A stretch of DNA of 64,000 nt from Lysobacter sp. Root690 (GTDB taxonomy: Bacteria > Pseudomonadota > Gammaproteobacteria > Xanthomonadales > Xanthomonadaceae): assembly GCF_001427785.1 (NCBI RefSeq), contig NZ_LMHM01000011.1, forward strand, positions 437,550-501,549, in the 5' to 3' direction. Both the position numbers and the translations under genes were made by a program. This document shows positions 56,997 to 64,000 of this stretch, piece by piece (within the stretch, counting starts at the first letter, position 1; each line of letters starts with the position of its first letter). The notes beneath the pieces are model-generated. The model was not told the DNA's origin, ran no database searches, and saw only the letters and a list, made by a program, of their open reading frames with translations.

Positions 56997-57539
56997 TCAA
57001 CCGCCGGCCGCGCCGCTTTGCAGCAAGGTACTGCTCCACAACACCGCCGCGAACGCCGATCCGAACATCGCCATCGCCGCGCCGGTGATGCCCAGCGCCA
57101 CCCACATCGCCACCACCTGCTCGACATCGCGCTGGATCACCACCCAGGTCGCCGTTTCGGCTTCAGGCGCGGGGTTTTCGATCGACAGTTCGACCACGCC
57201 ATCGTCGGGGGTGATGAAACTGGTGACGACCCGGTCCGGGGGCGGCTGACGGTTGTAGCGCACCCGCAGCCACTTGCCGTATTGCTCCAGCTCGGCGCCT
57301 TTCGCGTCGCGCAGGACGAAGCGCGCGTCGTCGAAATAATTGCGATAGTCGCGGCGCTCGATCGACACGTTGCAATAGACCGTGCCGGGCAATTCCAGCC
57401 GCTGCCGCGGCAAAGGGCGCACCCGCGCCAACGTCGCGCTGGCGTGCACGCGCATGCCGTACTTGAACGCGAGGATCATGAACACGACGCCAAGCACGGC
57501 GGCGGCCGGAAACACGAAATGCCAAAGCGTCCATGCCAT
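56997..57539 (-). CDS. Hypothetical membrane protein, 180 aa
   Basis: Two membrane segments, at about 6-27 (WHFVFPAAAVLGVVFMILAF) and about 143-166, flank a central domain of about 110 residues with strands such as LPGTVYCNVSIERRDYRNYF and GVVELSIENPAPEAETATWV. The topology resembles DUF3592-type proteins. No catalytic motif. Leftward, convergent with the propeller gene and 43 bases downstream of the antiporter gene, so probably in its transcript. Confidence 0.7.
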   Translation of the reverse strand: MAWTLWHFVFPAAAVLGVVFMILAFKYGMRVHASATLARVRPLPRQRLELPGTVYCNVSIERRDYRNYFDDARFVLRDAKGAELEQYGKWLRVRYNRQPPPDRVVTSFITPDDGVVELSIENPAPEAETATWVVIQRDVEQVVAMWVALGITGAAMAMFGSAFAAVLWSSTLLQSGAAGG

Positions 57540-57582
57540 TAATGATGTCTCCTGTGTATGCGTCGAACGCGCCAGCGCTCGC

Positions 57583-59400
57583 TCAAGCGGAAATGCCGGG
57601 CGCGTGCTCGTCCTCGTGATCCTGCCGCGACGGCCGCGGCTTGGGCGCGATCAGCGGGGTCTGCTGCATGTTGCCGTACAACAGCGAAGTCCCCGCGCGC
57701 ACGCCGCCGACCAGTTCGAGTTCGAACCGTTCCGCGTCGCGGCGGCGGATGTCGGCCACCACCTCGGCGGCTTCGTCGACCGGCACGCCGAGTTCGACCA
57801 GCGCCGCCTCGCCGAAGCGCATCGCCGATTCGAAGGTCTCGCGCACCTGCAGGTCGACCCCGGCATGCACCAGGTCCAGCGCGTGTTCGCGGTCGAAGCT
57901 GCGCGCCAGCAAGCGCGCCTGCGGAAATTCGTGGCGGATCAGCTGCGCGGTGATCGTCGCAGCGGCGCGGTCGTCGATGCAGATCGCGATCAACTGGGCG
58001 CTGTCGGCGCCGGAGGCATGCAACACGTCCAGGCGCGTGCCGTCGCCGTAATAGACCTTGAAACCGAAGGTCTGCGCGCTTTCGATCATCTCCACGTCGG
58101 TGTCGATGATCGACACCTCGACCCCACGCGCGAGCAACGATTGCGAAACGACTTGGCCGAACCGGCCGAAGCCGATCAGCAGCACGCTGCCGCTGAGCCC
58201 GTTAGGTTCGTCCACGCCCTCCAGCGACAGCGCGATCTTCGGCGACAGCTTGCGCAAGGCGATGATCGCCAGCGGGGTCAAGGTCATCGACAGCACCACG
58301 ATGGCGGTCAGGTTGGCGTTGATCTCGGCGTCGATCAGCTTGGCCGCGGCGGCGGCGGAAAACAGCACGAACGCGAATTCGCCGCCCTGTGCCATCAGCA
58401 CCGCGCGGTCCAGCGACTCGGTGTGGCAGGACTTGAGCAGCCGCGCGACGATGTAGATGCACAGCGCCTTGACCAACATCAGCGTCAGCACCCCGCCGAC
58501 GATCAGTGGCCAGTTCGCCGCGACCACGGTCAGGTTCAGCGACATGCCCACGCTGAGGAAGAACAGGCCCAGCAGGATGCCGCGGAAGGGTTCGACATCG
58601 GCCTCGAGCTGATGGCGGAAAGTCGATTCCGACAGCAGCACCCCGGCCAGGAACGCGCCCATCGCCATCGACAGGCCGCCGATCTGCATCAGCAGCGCCG
58701 CGCCGAGCACCACCAGCAGCGCCGCCGCAGTCATCACCTCACGCGCCTTGGCCGCGGCGAGCACGCGGAACAGCGGGTTCAACAGCCAGATGCCGGCCGC
58801 GAGCAGGGTCGCCAACGAAGCCATGGCGATGCCGATGTCGAGCCAGCGAGAATGGGTGACGCCGCTCGCGTCCGGCGGCGCCATCAGCGCGACCAGCGCC
58901 AGCAGCGGCACGATCAGCAGGTCCTCGAACAGCAGGATCGCGACGATCCGCTGACCGCGCGGCAAGGCCAGGTCGCCGCGTTCGCCGAGGATCTGCATCA
59001 CGATCGCGGTCGAGGTGAGCACGAAGCCCATCGCGCCGATGAAGGCCACCACCGGCGGAAAACCGAACAACAGCCCGACCCCGGTCATCGCCGCCGAGCA
59101 CAGCGCGATCTGCGCGGTGCCCAGGCCGAAGATGTCGCGACGCAGGCTCCACAGGTGCGAGGGCCGCATCTCCAGGCCGATGATGAACAAGAACATCACC
59201 ACGCCGAGTTCGGCGACATGCAGGATCGCCTGCGGATCGGCGAAGAAACCCAGCCCGAACGGCCCGATCGCCAGCCCCGCGGCCAGATAACCGAGCACCG
59301 AGCCCAGGCCGATCCGCTTGAACACCGGGACCGCGATCACGCCCGCCGCCAGCAGCACCACCACATTGACCAGTTCGCTGCCCTGCGCCTGAGCTGCCAT
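57583..59400 (-). CDS. Monovalent cation:proton antiporter, CPA2/KefB-type
   Basis: Inner-membrane K+/H+ antiporter of 605 residues. About 12 membrane segments (about 1-385) contain the exchanger-domain LGYLAAGLAIGP and MGAFLAGVLLSES stretches. The C-terminal cytoplasmic RCK/TrkA-N domain begins VLLIGFGRFGQVV (near 412) with a GxGxxG nucleotide-binding motif and an acidic loop (DTDVEMIES), and ends at about 545. This layout matches glutathione-gated KefB/KefC and related YbaL transporters; the ancillary KefF/KefG gene is absent. Regulation by nucleotide or glutathione is inferred. Confidence 0.9.
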   Translation of the reverse strand: MAAQAQGSELVNVVVLLAAGVIAVPVFKRIGLGSVLGYLAAGLAIGPFGLGFFADPQAILHVAELGVVMFLFIIGLEMRPSHLWSLRRDIFGLGTAQIALCSAAMTGVGLLFGFPPVVAFIGAMGFVLTSTAIVMQILGERGDLALPRGQRIVAILLFEDLLIVPLLALVALMAPPDASGVTHSRWLDIGIAMASLATLLAAGIWLLNPLFRVLAAAKAREVMTAAALLVVLGAALLMQIGGLSMAMGAFLAGVLLSESTFRHQLEADVEPFRGILLGLFFLSVGMSLNLTVVAANWPLIVGGVLTLMLVKALCIYIVARLLKSCHTESLDRAVLMAQGGEFAFVLFSAAAAAKLIDAEINANLTAIVVLSMTLTPLAIIALRKLSPKIALSLEGVDEPNGLSGSVLLIGFGRFGQVVSQSLLARGVEVSIIDTDVEMIESAQTFGFKVYYGDGTRLDVLHASGADSAQLIAICIDDRAAATITAQLIRHEFPQARLLARSFDREHALDLVHAGVDLQVRETFESAMRFGEAALVELGVPVDEAAEVVADIRRRDAERFELELVGGVRAGTSLLYGNMQQTPLIAPKPRPSRQDHEDEHAPGISA

Positions 59401-59647
59401 CGCGCGTCTCCCGTGTTGCGGTTGCCGTTGATCGATCGCGCGGACGGGGCAATGGCCGAGTCGTGGGCCGGTCGTGAGCCGAGTCCGACAGCCACCGCCG
59501 CGCCGCTACAGCCTAACAGGCGTGGTGGCGCGGACCGCCGCGCAGTGCACGTTCCAGGCGGGGTAAAGCCACCCAACCCGACGCCGGCATTGCGTATCAT
59601 CGCCACCATCCTCGCCCCCGACCCGCCGCCCCAGGAACGCAATCAGG

Positions 59648-60826
59648 ATGTTTCGCCGCATGGCCGCGCCCGCCCTTGCCTGTGTGATCGGCCTCGCCTC
59701 GACGGTCGGGCCGGTGCATGCGCAAAGCGACCGCGTGCAGGTGGTCAGCGCCACCCTCGCCGATCACCCCATCGACGGCGCGACGGTGAGCCTGCAACGC
59801 GCCGACCGACCCTCGCTGGTCGCGACCACCGACGCGCAAGGCCGCGCCACGCTCGACCCGGTGCTCGCGCGCGATCCACAATCGCGATTGGTGATCAGCA
59901 AACCCGGTTACGCCGAACTGATCGCGCAATGCCCCTGCGACGTCCCGGCGTATGCGCTCAGCCCGGTGATGCACAATCTTGACGGCCTGCGCGTGGTGCT
60001 CAGCTGGGGCGATACCCCGGCCGATCTGGACGCGCATCTGAGCTATCCCGGCAATCACGTCTATTTCGAACGCAAGAGCGGACGAGACGCCAGCCTGGAC
60101 CTGGATCACAGCGGCCAGCGCGGCCCGGAAACCATCACCGTGCAACGCCGCCATCCCGGCGAGGCGTACACCTTCGCGGTCCACGACTTCGGCCATCGCG
60201 ACCGGGCCGACAGCCGCGCGCTCGCGCGCAGCCAGGCGCAGGTGTTCGTCTACGTCGGCGAATCGCTGGTGCGCAGTTACCGGGTGCCGCGCGATCAGGT
60301 CGGCAATCTGTGGACCGTGTTTCGGGTCGATGGCGAAGGCCGCTTTGACGATCTCAATGCGATCAGCACGGTCGCGGTCAATGCCGAGCGTATCGGCGAC
60401 GAGATCGCGCGCATCGGCGGACACGGCGGCGATGAACCAGTTGGCAGCGAAGCCGGCGACGCGGCGATCGCGACCAATCTGCGCGGCGAAGCGGCGTATC
60501 GCAACGGCGATCTGCGCGGCGCGGTGGCGCTGTACCAGCAGGCGATCGAACTTAATCCCGCGCATGCGCTGAGCTACAGCAATCTGGGCCTGGCCTACGT
60601 CAAGCTGGGCCGCGCCGCCGAGGCGATCTGGGCCTCGCGCAAGGCCATCGCCCTGGCCAAGGGCGCGGGCGCGGCGACGATCCGCGCCGGCGCGTACTAC
60701 AACATCGGCAAACTCTACGAAGAAGACGGCCAGTACGAACGGGCCATGTCGAACTATCTGGCGGCCAAGCGCGAAAAGCCGGACAAGACCTACGATCAGG
60801 CATTGGAGCGTGTCAGTGGCTATTGA
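59648..60826 (+). CDS. Exported YfaP-like domain plus TPR protein
   Basis: 392 residues with a signal peptide (about 1-25). A beta domain (about 28-110) is followed by a YfaP-like region with LRVVLSWGDTPADLDAHLSY (114-133) and VYFERKSGRDASLDLDHSG. The C-terminal third (about 275-385) contains tetratricopeptide repeats (AAYRNGDLRGAVALYQQAIE, then ALSYSNLGLAYVKLGRAAEA). It may be a periplasmic scaffold. It overlaps the deacetylase gene start by up to 17 bases, so the two are probably cotranslated and may act together on envelope polysaccharide (inference). Confidence 0.75.
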   Translation: MFRRMAAPALACVIGLASTVGPVHAQSDRVQVVSATLADHPIDGATVSLQRADRPSLVATTDAQGRATLDPVLARDPQSRLVISKPGYAELIAQCPCDVPAYALSPVMHNLDGLRVVLSWGDTPADLDAHLSYPGNHVYFERKSGRDASLDLDHSGQRGPETITVQRRHPGEAYTFAVHDFGHRDRADSRALARSQAQVFVYVGESLVRSYRVPRDQVGNLWTVFRVDGEGRFDDLNAISTVAVNAERIGDEIARIGGHGGDEPVGSEAGDAAIATNLRGEAAYRNGDLRGAVALYQQAIELNPAHALSYSNLGLAYVKLGRAAEAIWASRKAIALAKGAGAATIRAGAYYNIGKLYEEDGQYERAMSNYLAAKREKPDKTYDQALERVSGY

Positions 60827-61997
60827 ACACCCGCGCGGCGAGCGCGTGCGCATGCGCCGTCCGATGTTGTTGGCGCTGTCGCTGCTGCTGTGCGGCGCGC
60901 TGACGACGGCCCAGGCCGCCGGCCCGTCCGAAGTCGCCCGCGCCGACCGCGCGACCTGGCCGCACGCGTTGAATTCGCCGGCCGCGTTCGATCGCGCCTC
61001 GCGCGCCGAGATACTCGCCTTCGGCCACGAACTGGCGCTCAGCGAAGCCGTCGACGACTCGGCCTTGGCGCAAAGGCTCAAGCTCAAGCAGATCGATCGC
61101 GCCTGGGTCGACAAGATCCGCGCGCGTTTCTGGCAGCGGCTGAGCACGAACTACCGCCTCGCCGCGCGCGCCTGCGCGCCGCGCGAAGCGTTCTGCCAAC
61201 CCGCCGCCGACACCGTCGCGTTGCGCGCGCTAGCACTCGCCTTCAACGCCGCGCCCGATCCCGCCTACGCCGCCTGGCGCGGCGACGCGGCGCGTTTCCA
61301 TCGCATCTATCTCGACGAACAACTGCGCCTGGCCGCGCTGTTCCCGCGCACCAGCAGCGAGATCGACACCTATTCGGCCGACGAAGTCGACGGCAGCGAA
61401 CTGCCCGACCGGCAGTTCCTGCTGACCTTCGACGATGGCCCCAGCGCGGCCGGCGGCAACACCGACAAACTGCTGCGGATGTTGCGCGAGCACAAGCTCG
61501 ACGCGACCTTCTTCCTGCTCGGGCAGTCCTTGCAGCAACAGGTCGCGGCGAATCCGAAGCTGAGCACCGCGCAGCGCTATGCCGGCATGTGCGTGGCCTC
61601 GCACGGCTGGGAGCATCAGTCGCATTCGCGCTGGCCGCAATGGCAGGACTCGGTCGTGCGCAGCGCGGCCTTGATCAAGGCTCAATCCGGCCCGCTGTAC
61701 GTGCCTTTGTTCCGACCTCCATACGGACAGCGTCTTGCCGACAGCGGCGCTTTCTTTCGCGAACACGGCCAGCGCGTGGTGCTGTGGGGCATCGATTCGC
61801 AGGACTGGAACGCGAAGATGACGCCGACCGACATGCAAGGCCGCATGCTCAGCCTGATGCTGCTGTGGCGGCACGGCACGATCCTGTTCCACGACATACA
61901 CGACAAGGCACGCATCGCGTTGCCATGGGTGTTGCAGCACACCCGCGGCGCCGGCGTGCACTGGGTCGATTGCAAGGATTATCCGGCGCGCGGCTGA
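60816..61997 (+). CDS. Polysaccharide deacetylase (NodB-like), exported
   Basis: 393 residues. The signal peptide MLLALSLLLCGALTTAQA follows a short basic N-terminus. The catalytic domain has LTFDDGPSA with D206/D207 (base and metal ligand), the metal His pair in SHGWEHQSHS (H263, H267) and RPPYGQR, the usual NodB motif set. An N-terminal domain of about 170 residues precedes it. Several GTG starts are possible; the GTG at 60816 has GGAG seven bases upstream, and 60810 or the ATG at 60852 are alternatives. Probably removes acetyl groups from a cell-wall or surface polysaccharide. Confidence 0.9.
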   Translation: MAIEHPRGERVRMRRPMLLALSLLLCGALTTAQAAGPSEVARADRATWPHALNSPAAFDRASRAEILAFGHELALSEAVDDSALAQRLKLKQIDRAWVDKIRARFWQRLSTNYRLAARACAPREAFCQPAADTVALRALALAFNAAPDPAYAAWRGDAARFHRIYLDEQLRLAALFPRTSSEIDTYSADEVDGSELPDRQFLLTFDDGPSAAGGNTDKLLRMLREHKLDATFFLLGQSLQQQVAANPKLSTAQRYAGMCVASHGWEHQSHSRWPQWQDSVVRSAALIKAQSGPLYVPLFRPPYGQRLADSGAFFREHGQRVVLWGIDSQDWNAKMTPTDMQGRMLSLMLLWRHGTILFHDIHDKARIALPWVLQHTRGAGVHWVDCKDYPARG

Positions 61998-62230
61998 TCG
62001 CTTCGGATAATTTCATTCGTCGCTCGCGCGGTTTCGTCGGCCCGATCCGCGCTTCATCGCAAACCCCTCCCAGGCATATTCACGCCGGATGCCGCCTGCG
62101 CCACATTCGCCGCGACGCCGCCCACGGCGGCGTCGTTCGCGCGATCCGGGCGTACGTCCGACCGGATGGGACGCCCAAGGGGACAGGGCCGCGCGGACTT
62201 CAGTCCATCGACACCCAAGGAAGATTCGCC

Positions 62231-62707
62231 ATGCTCAAGACCCACACCGCCTCGGCGCTGGCCGCCGGTTTGCTCTCACTGATCCTGCCGCTGGCCGCAT
62301 TCGCGTCCGATCCGCCCAGCGTCTGGGAAAACCAGTCCGCCTGTGGCGGCAAGTATTCGGCCAAACTCAAACTGGATTTCGGCCAGAGCGGCACCACCGC
62401 CAGCGCCCACGCCGAAGCCAGCCTGGTGCGCCATCCCTTCGCCCACGGCTCGATCCCGTTTCCAAGCTATTTCGTCGCCGAAAGCACGGTGATGCGGCGC
62501 AACGCCGTCAACCCCAATTGGACCAGCGACACTCACAGCAGCGAAGTCTATGGCGCCTATTCGACCGCGCCGGTCACCGCGAACGGCATGTTGTTCAAGG
62601 ATGCCGGCTGCGAACTGGTCGCCAGCGCCATCGTCAACGTGCATTGCCCCGACGGCAGTTGGGAAACCAAGCAGCTGACGCGCAATTGGGTCGGTTGCGG
62701 TTTGTAA
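62231..62707 (+). CDS. Small secreted four-cysteine protein, WVGCGL family member 1
   Basis: 158 residues. The signal peptide (about 1-26, ending AAFAS) is followed by a beta-rich mature domain. Its four cysteines are at 38, 127, 139 and 156; motifs are CGGKYSAKLKLDFGQS, CELVASAIVNVHCPDG and the C-terminal WVGCGL. The next gene encodes a protein of exactly the same length with the same cysteine positions, and a third partial copy follows. I do not recognise this family. Secreted, possibly disulfide-stabilised; function unknown. The upstream gap (61998-62230) shows no gene. Confidence 0.82.
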   Translation: MLKTHTASALAAGLLSLILPLAAFASDPPSVWENQSACGGKYSAKLKLDFGQSGTTASAHAEASLVRHPFAHGSIPFPSYFVAESTVMRRNAVNPNWTSDTHSSEVYGAYSTAPVTANGMLFKDAGCELVASAIVNVHCPDGSWETKQLTRNWVGCGL

Positions 62708-63244
62708 GCTGTTCGGCGGCCGCGCGCTGACGCGTGGCCGCGCGCTCGGTAACGCATCGGCCGGAACTTGATGCGATAGCGGCGTTGCTTGTCGCGACGA
62801 ATGCCCACGCCGTGGTCGGCCGATTACATCGTCTACCACGGCTTTACGTTGCGCGACATCGATCGACCGGCGATCGGCACGGAACGATCGCGCCGGTCCG
62901 AGCCGGGGTACCTCGCCTGCGCGCACGCCCACCGCTGCGCACGACGTCCGGCCTCGAGTCCGCCGTCAGGCAGATCCGGCGCAACCTTGCCGAACCATGA
63001 GCCGTTGTTCGCGCCGATTGCGAGTACCCGTAAGCGCACGAAGGATTTCGCGCGCCTGAGTCACTCACTGCAAGGATGAACCATGAACAGTTGCATCGTC
63101 CGCCGGCGCTGGCCGCCGCCGGCGCGAGGGTTCGGCGACGGCAGCGAACGCCCCGACGCCAGCGGCATGGTTCCGAAGCCAACGATACCGGCTGCGTCCG
63201 CGCCGCCGATTTCACCGATTCGCCACTCAAACAAGGAACGTTCC
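62708..63244. other. Intergenic region between family members 1 and 2
   Basis: About 540 bases. A short ATG frame at 63083 has a good ribosome-binding site (AAGGATGAACC) and merges in frame into member 2, but its residues are Arg/Pro-rich, so I treat it as leader. From about 63174 the sequence resembles the leader of member 3. Confidence 0.5.
63235..63244 (+). promoter_or_regulatory. Palindromic GGAACGTTCC at the start of member 2
   Basis: A perfect 10-base palindrome that contains the ribosome-binding GGAA and abuts the ATG; the same sequence is at 63837-63846 before member 3. It is a candidate site for a protein or RNA regulator. Confidence 0.5.
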
Positions 63245-63721
63245 ATGCGCAAGAATCCCTCGATCGGCCTGTGCGCGACCTTGGCCCTGTGCCTGCTCGC
63301 CTCGCTGCCCGCCGGCGCCACGCCACCGCCGGATGTCGACGCTTCGGTCCCGCTGTGCAACGGCGCCTACACCGGCCGCTTCGTCTTCGATTTCGGCAAC
63401 ACCACTTCCACCGCGACGGTGGTCGTCAACACCACCATCGTTCCGGCCAACGGCTTCAGCCCACCGCCACCTCCGGTGCCGCACTACTCCCTGCGTTCGC
63501 AGGCGGGGCACCGCAACAGTCCGAGCGATCCGCGCACCTTCACCACGACGCAGCTTCAAGGCGACAACCAGTATCCGCCGGCGCCGGCCGAAGCGATCAA
63601 GCTCGCCGGCCGCAGCCCGACTTGCGAGCTGAGCGCATACGCCGTCATCGACGTGGTCTGCCCGAACGGCACGGTCGACAATCGCAGCAAACAACAAACC
63701 TGGGTCGGTTGCGGGCTTTGA
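63245..63721 (+). CDS. Small secreted four-cysteine protein, WVGCGL family member 2
   Basis: 158 residues. The signal peptide (about 1-25, ending PAGA) is followed by CNGAYTGRFVFDFGN, a Pro-rich loop (FSPPPPPVPH, 71-80), CELSAYAVIDVVCPNG and the WVGCGL ending. Cysteines at 38, 127, 139 and 156 match member 1 exactly, although overall identity is modest. The start MRKNPSIGL lies behind AAGGAACGTTCC. Function unknown. Confidence 0.83.
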   Translation: MRKNPSIGLCATLALCLLASLPAGATPPPDVDASVPLCNGAYTGRFVFDFGNTTSTATVVVNTTIVPANGFSPPPPPVPHYSLRSQAGHRNSPSDPRTFTTTQLQGDNQYPPAPAEAIKLAGRSPTCELSAYAVIDVVCPNGTVDNRSKQQTWVGCGL

Positions 63722-63846
63722 GACCATGCGTAACGCAGGGGATCGCGGCGAACGCACCAACGCACGCGGCGTTATCTCGAAGCCAACGATGTCGGCTACG
63801 CACGCGTGCCGACTTCATCGATCATCACTTAAACAAGGAACGTTCC

Positions 63847-64000
63847 ATGCGCAAGCAATCGTTGATCCCCGCCTGCACGACAGGCCTGTTCGCCTTGGTC
63901 CTGTGCTCGGCCGCCGCCGCGACGCCGCCACCGAATGCGTCCTCCATCATTCCTATCTGCGGCTATGTCATCGATTTGAATCTAAGCTTCGGCCAGACCG
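63847..64000 (+). CDS. Small secreted protein, WVGCGL family member 3 (cut by window edge)
   Basis: The first 51 residues are visible: signal peptide (about 1-25), then TPPPNASSIIPICGYVIDL and LSFGQT. The cysteine is at position 38, as in members 1 and 2, and the leader and start (AAGGAACGTTCC then ATGCGCAAG) are nearly identical to member 2. The rest is beyond the window, so the C-terminal WVGCGL can only be predicted. Confidence 0.75.
   Translation, partial: MRKQSLIPACTTGLFALVLCSAAAATPPPNASSIIPICGYVIDLNLSFGQT

Noticed and set aside
63083-63244. Upstream start for WVGCGL member 2, adding 54 residues
   Set aside because: It has a plausible ribosome-binding site, but it would put the signal peptide in the middle of the protein, while the ATG at 63245 matches member 3's start exactly.

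Overview
The window is GC-rich chromosomal DNA of a xanthomonad, most probably a Lysobacter or close relative. Evidence: the housekeeping order murJ-ribF-ileS-lspA-ispH beside a divergent rpsT and rplU-rpmA-obgE; a large complement of exported proteases; Lys/Ala-rich tails on several nucleic-acid enzymes; and many short palindromic intergenic repeats typical of Xanthomonadaceae. The genus call is inference from gene content only.

Layout. 1-1.7 kb: two small uncharacterised genes and a tRNA-Thr(CGU). 1.8-9.6 kb: leftward murJ, ribF, ileS, lspA, ispH, and rightward rpsT. 9.9-11.7 kb: leftward rplU-rpmA-obgE. 11.8-13 kb: a long region without a convincing gene. 13-15.1 kb: a secreted subtilisin-like protease. 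15.7-21 kb: a lipoprotein, uvrA overlapped by a thioesterase gene, and a PCu(A)C copper chaperone. 21.5-25.3 kb: a DUF4139 lipoprotein, an enoyl-CoA isomerase and a phosphate-binding-like/OmpA fusion. 25.8-30.8 kb: a sulfurtransferase-NUDIX-DUF1289 operon, an FKBP-like protein, an enoyl-CoA hydratase, a Cys-containing small protein and nth.

30.8-39 kb is a phosphate-starvation locus: phosphate-selective porin, two pstS genes, pstCAB and phoU. Recognisable 11-bp-phased Pho boxes precede the porin and both pstS genes. 39.5-42.4 kb is a bufferin-type RiPP metallophore locus: an ECF sigma factor, a secreted precursor with eight E-G-(K/S)-C-G motifs, a DUF692/MNIO oxygenase and a DUF2063 partner. 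It probably makes a periplasmic copper-binding modified peptide.

42.6-50.5 kb: rnt, an orphan gene, a GH19-type hydrolase, sugE/gdx behind a two-hairpin guanidine-II riboswitch, rlmB and rnr. 51-54.2 kb: tandem paralogous secreted lysyl-endopeptidase-like proteases, each ending in a strong terminator. 54.3-62 kb: an MBL-fold lipoprotein with an altered metal motif, a CGNR regulator behind a perfect palindrome, a beta-propeller protein, a CPA2 K+/H+ antiporter, a YfaP-like/TPR protein and a polysaccharide deacetylase. 62.2-64 kb: a tandem array of small secreted four-cysteine proteins ending in WVGCGL, the last cut by the window edge. I do not recognise this family; it and the bufferin locus are the most interesting content.
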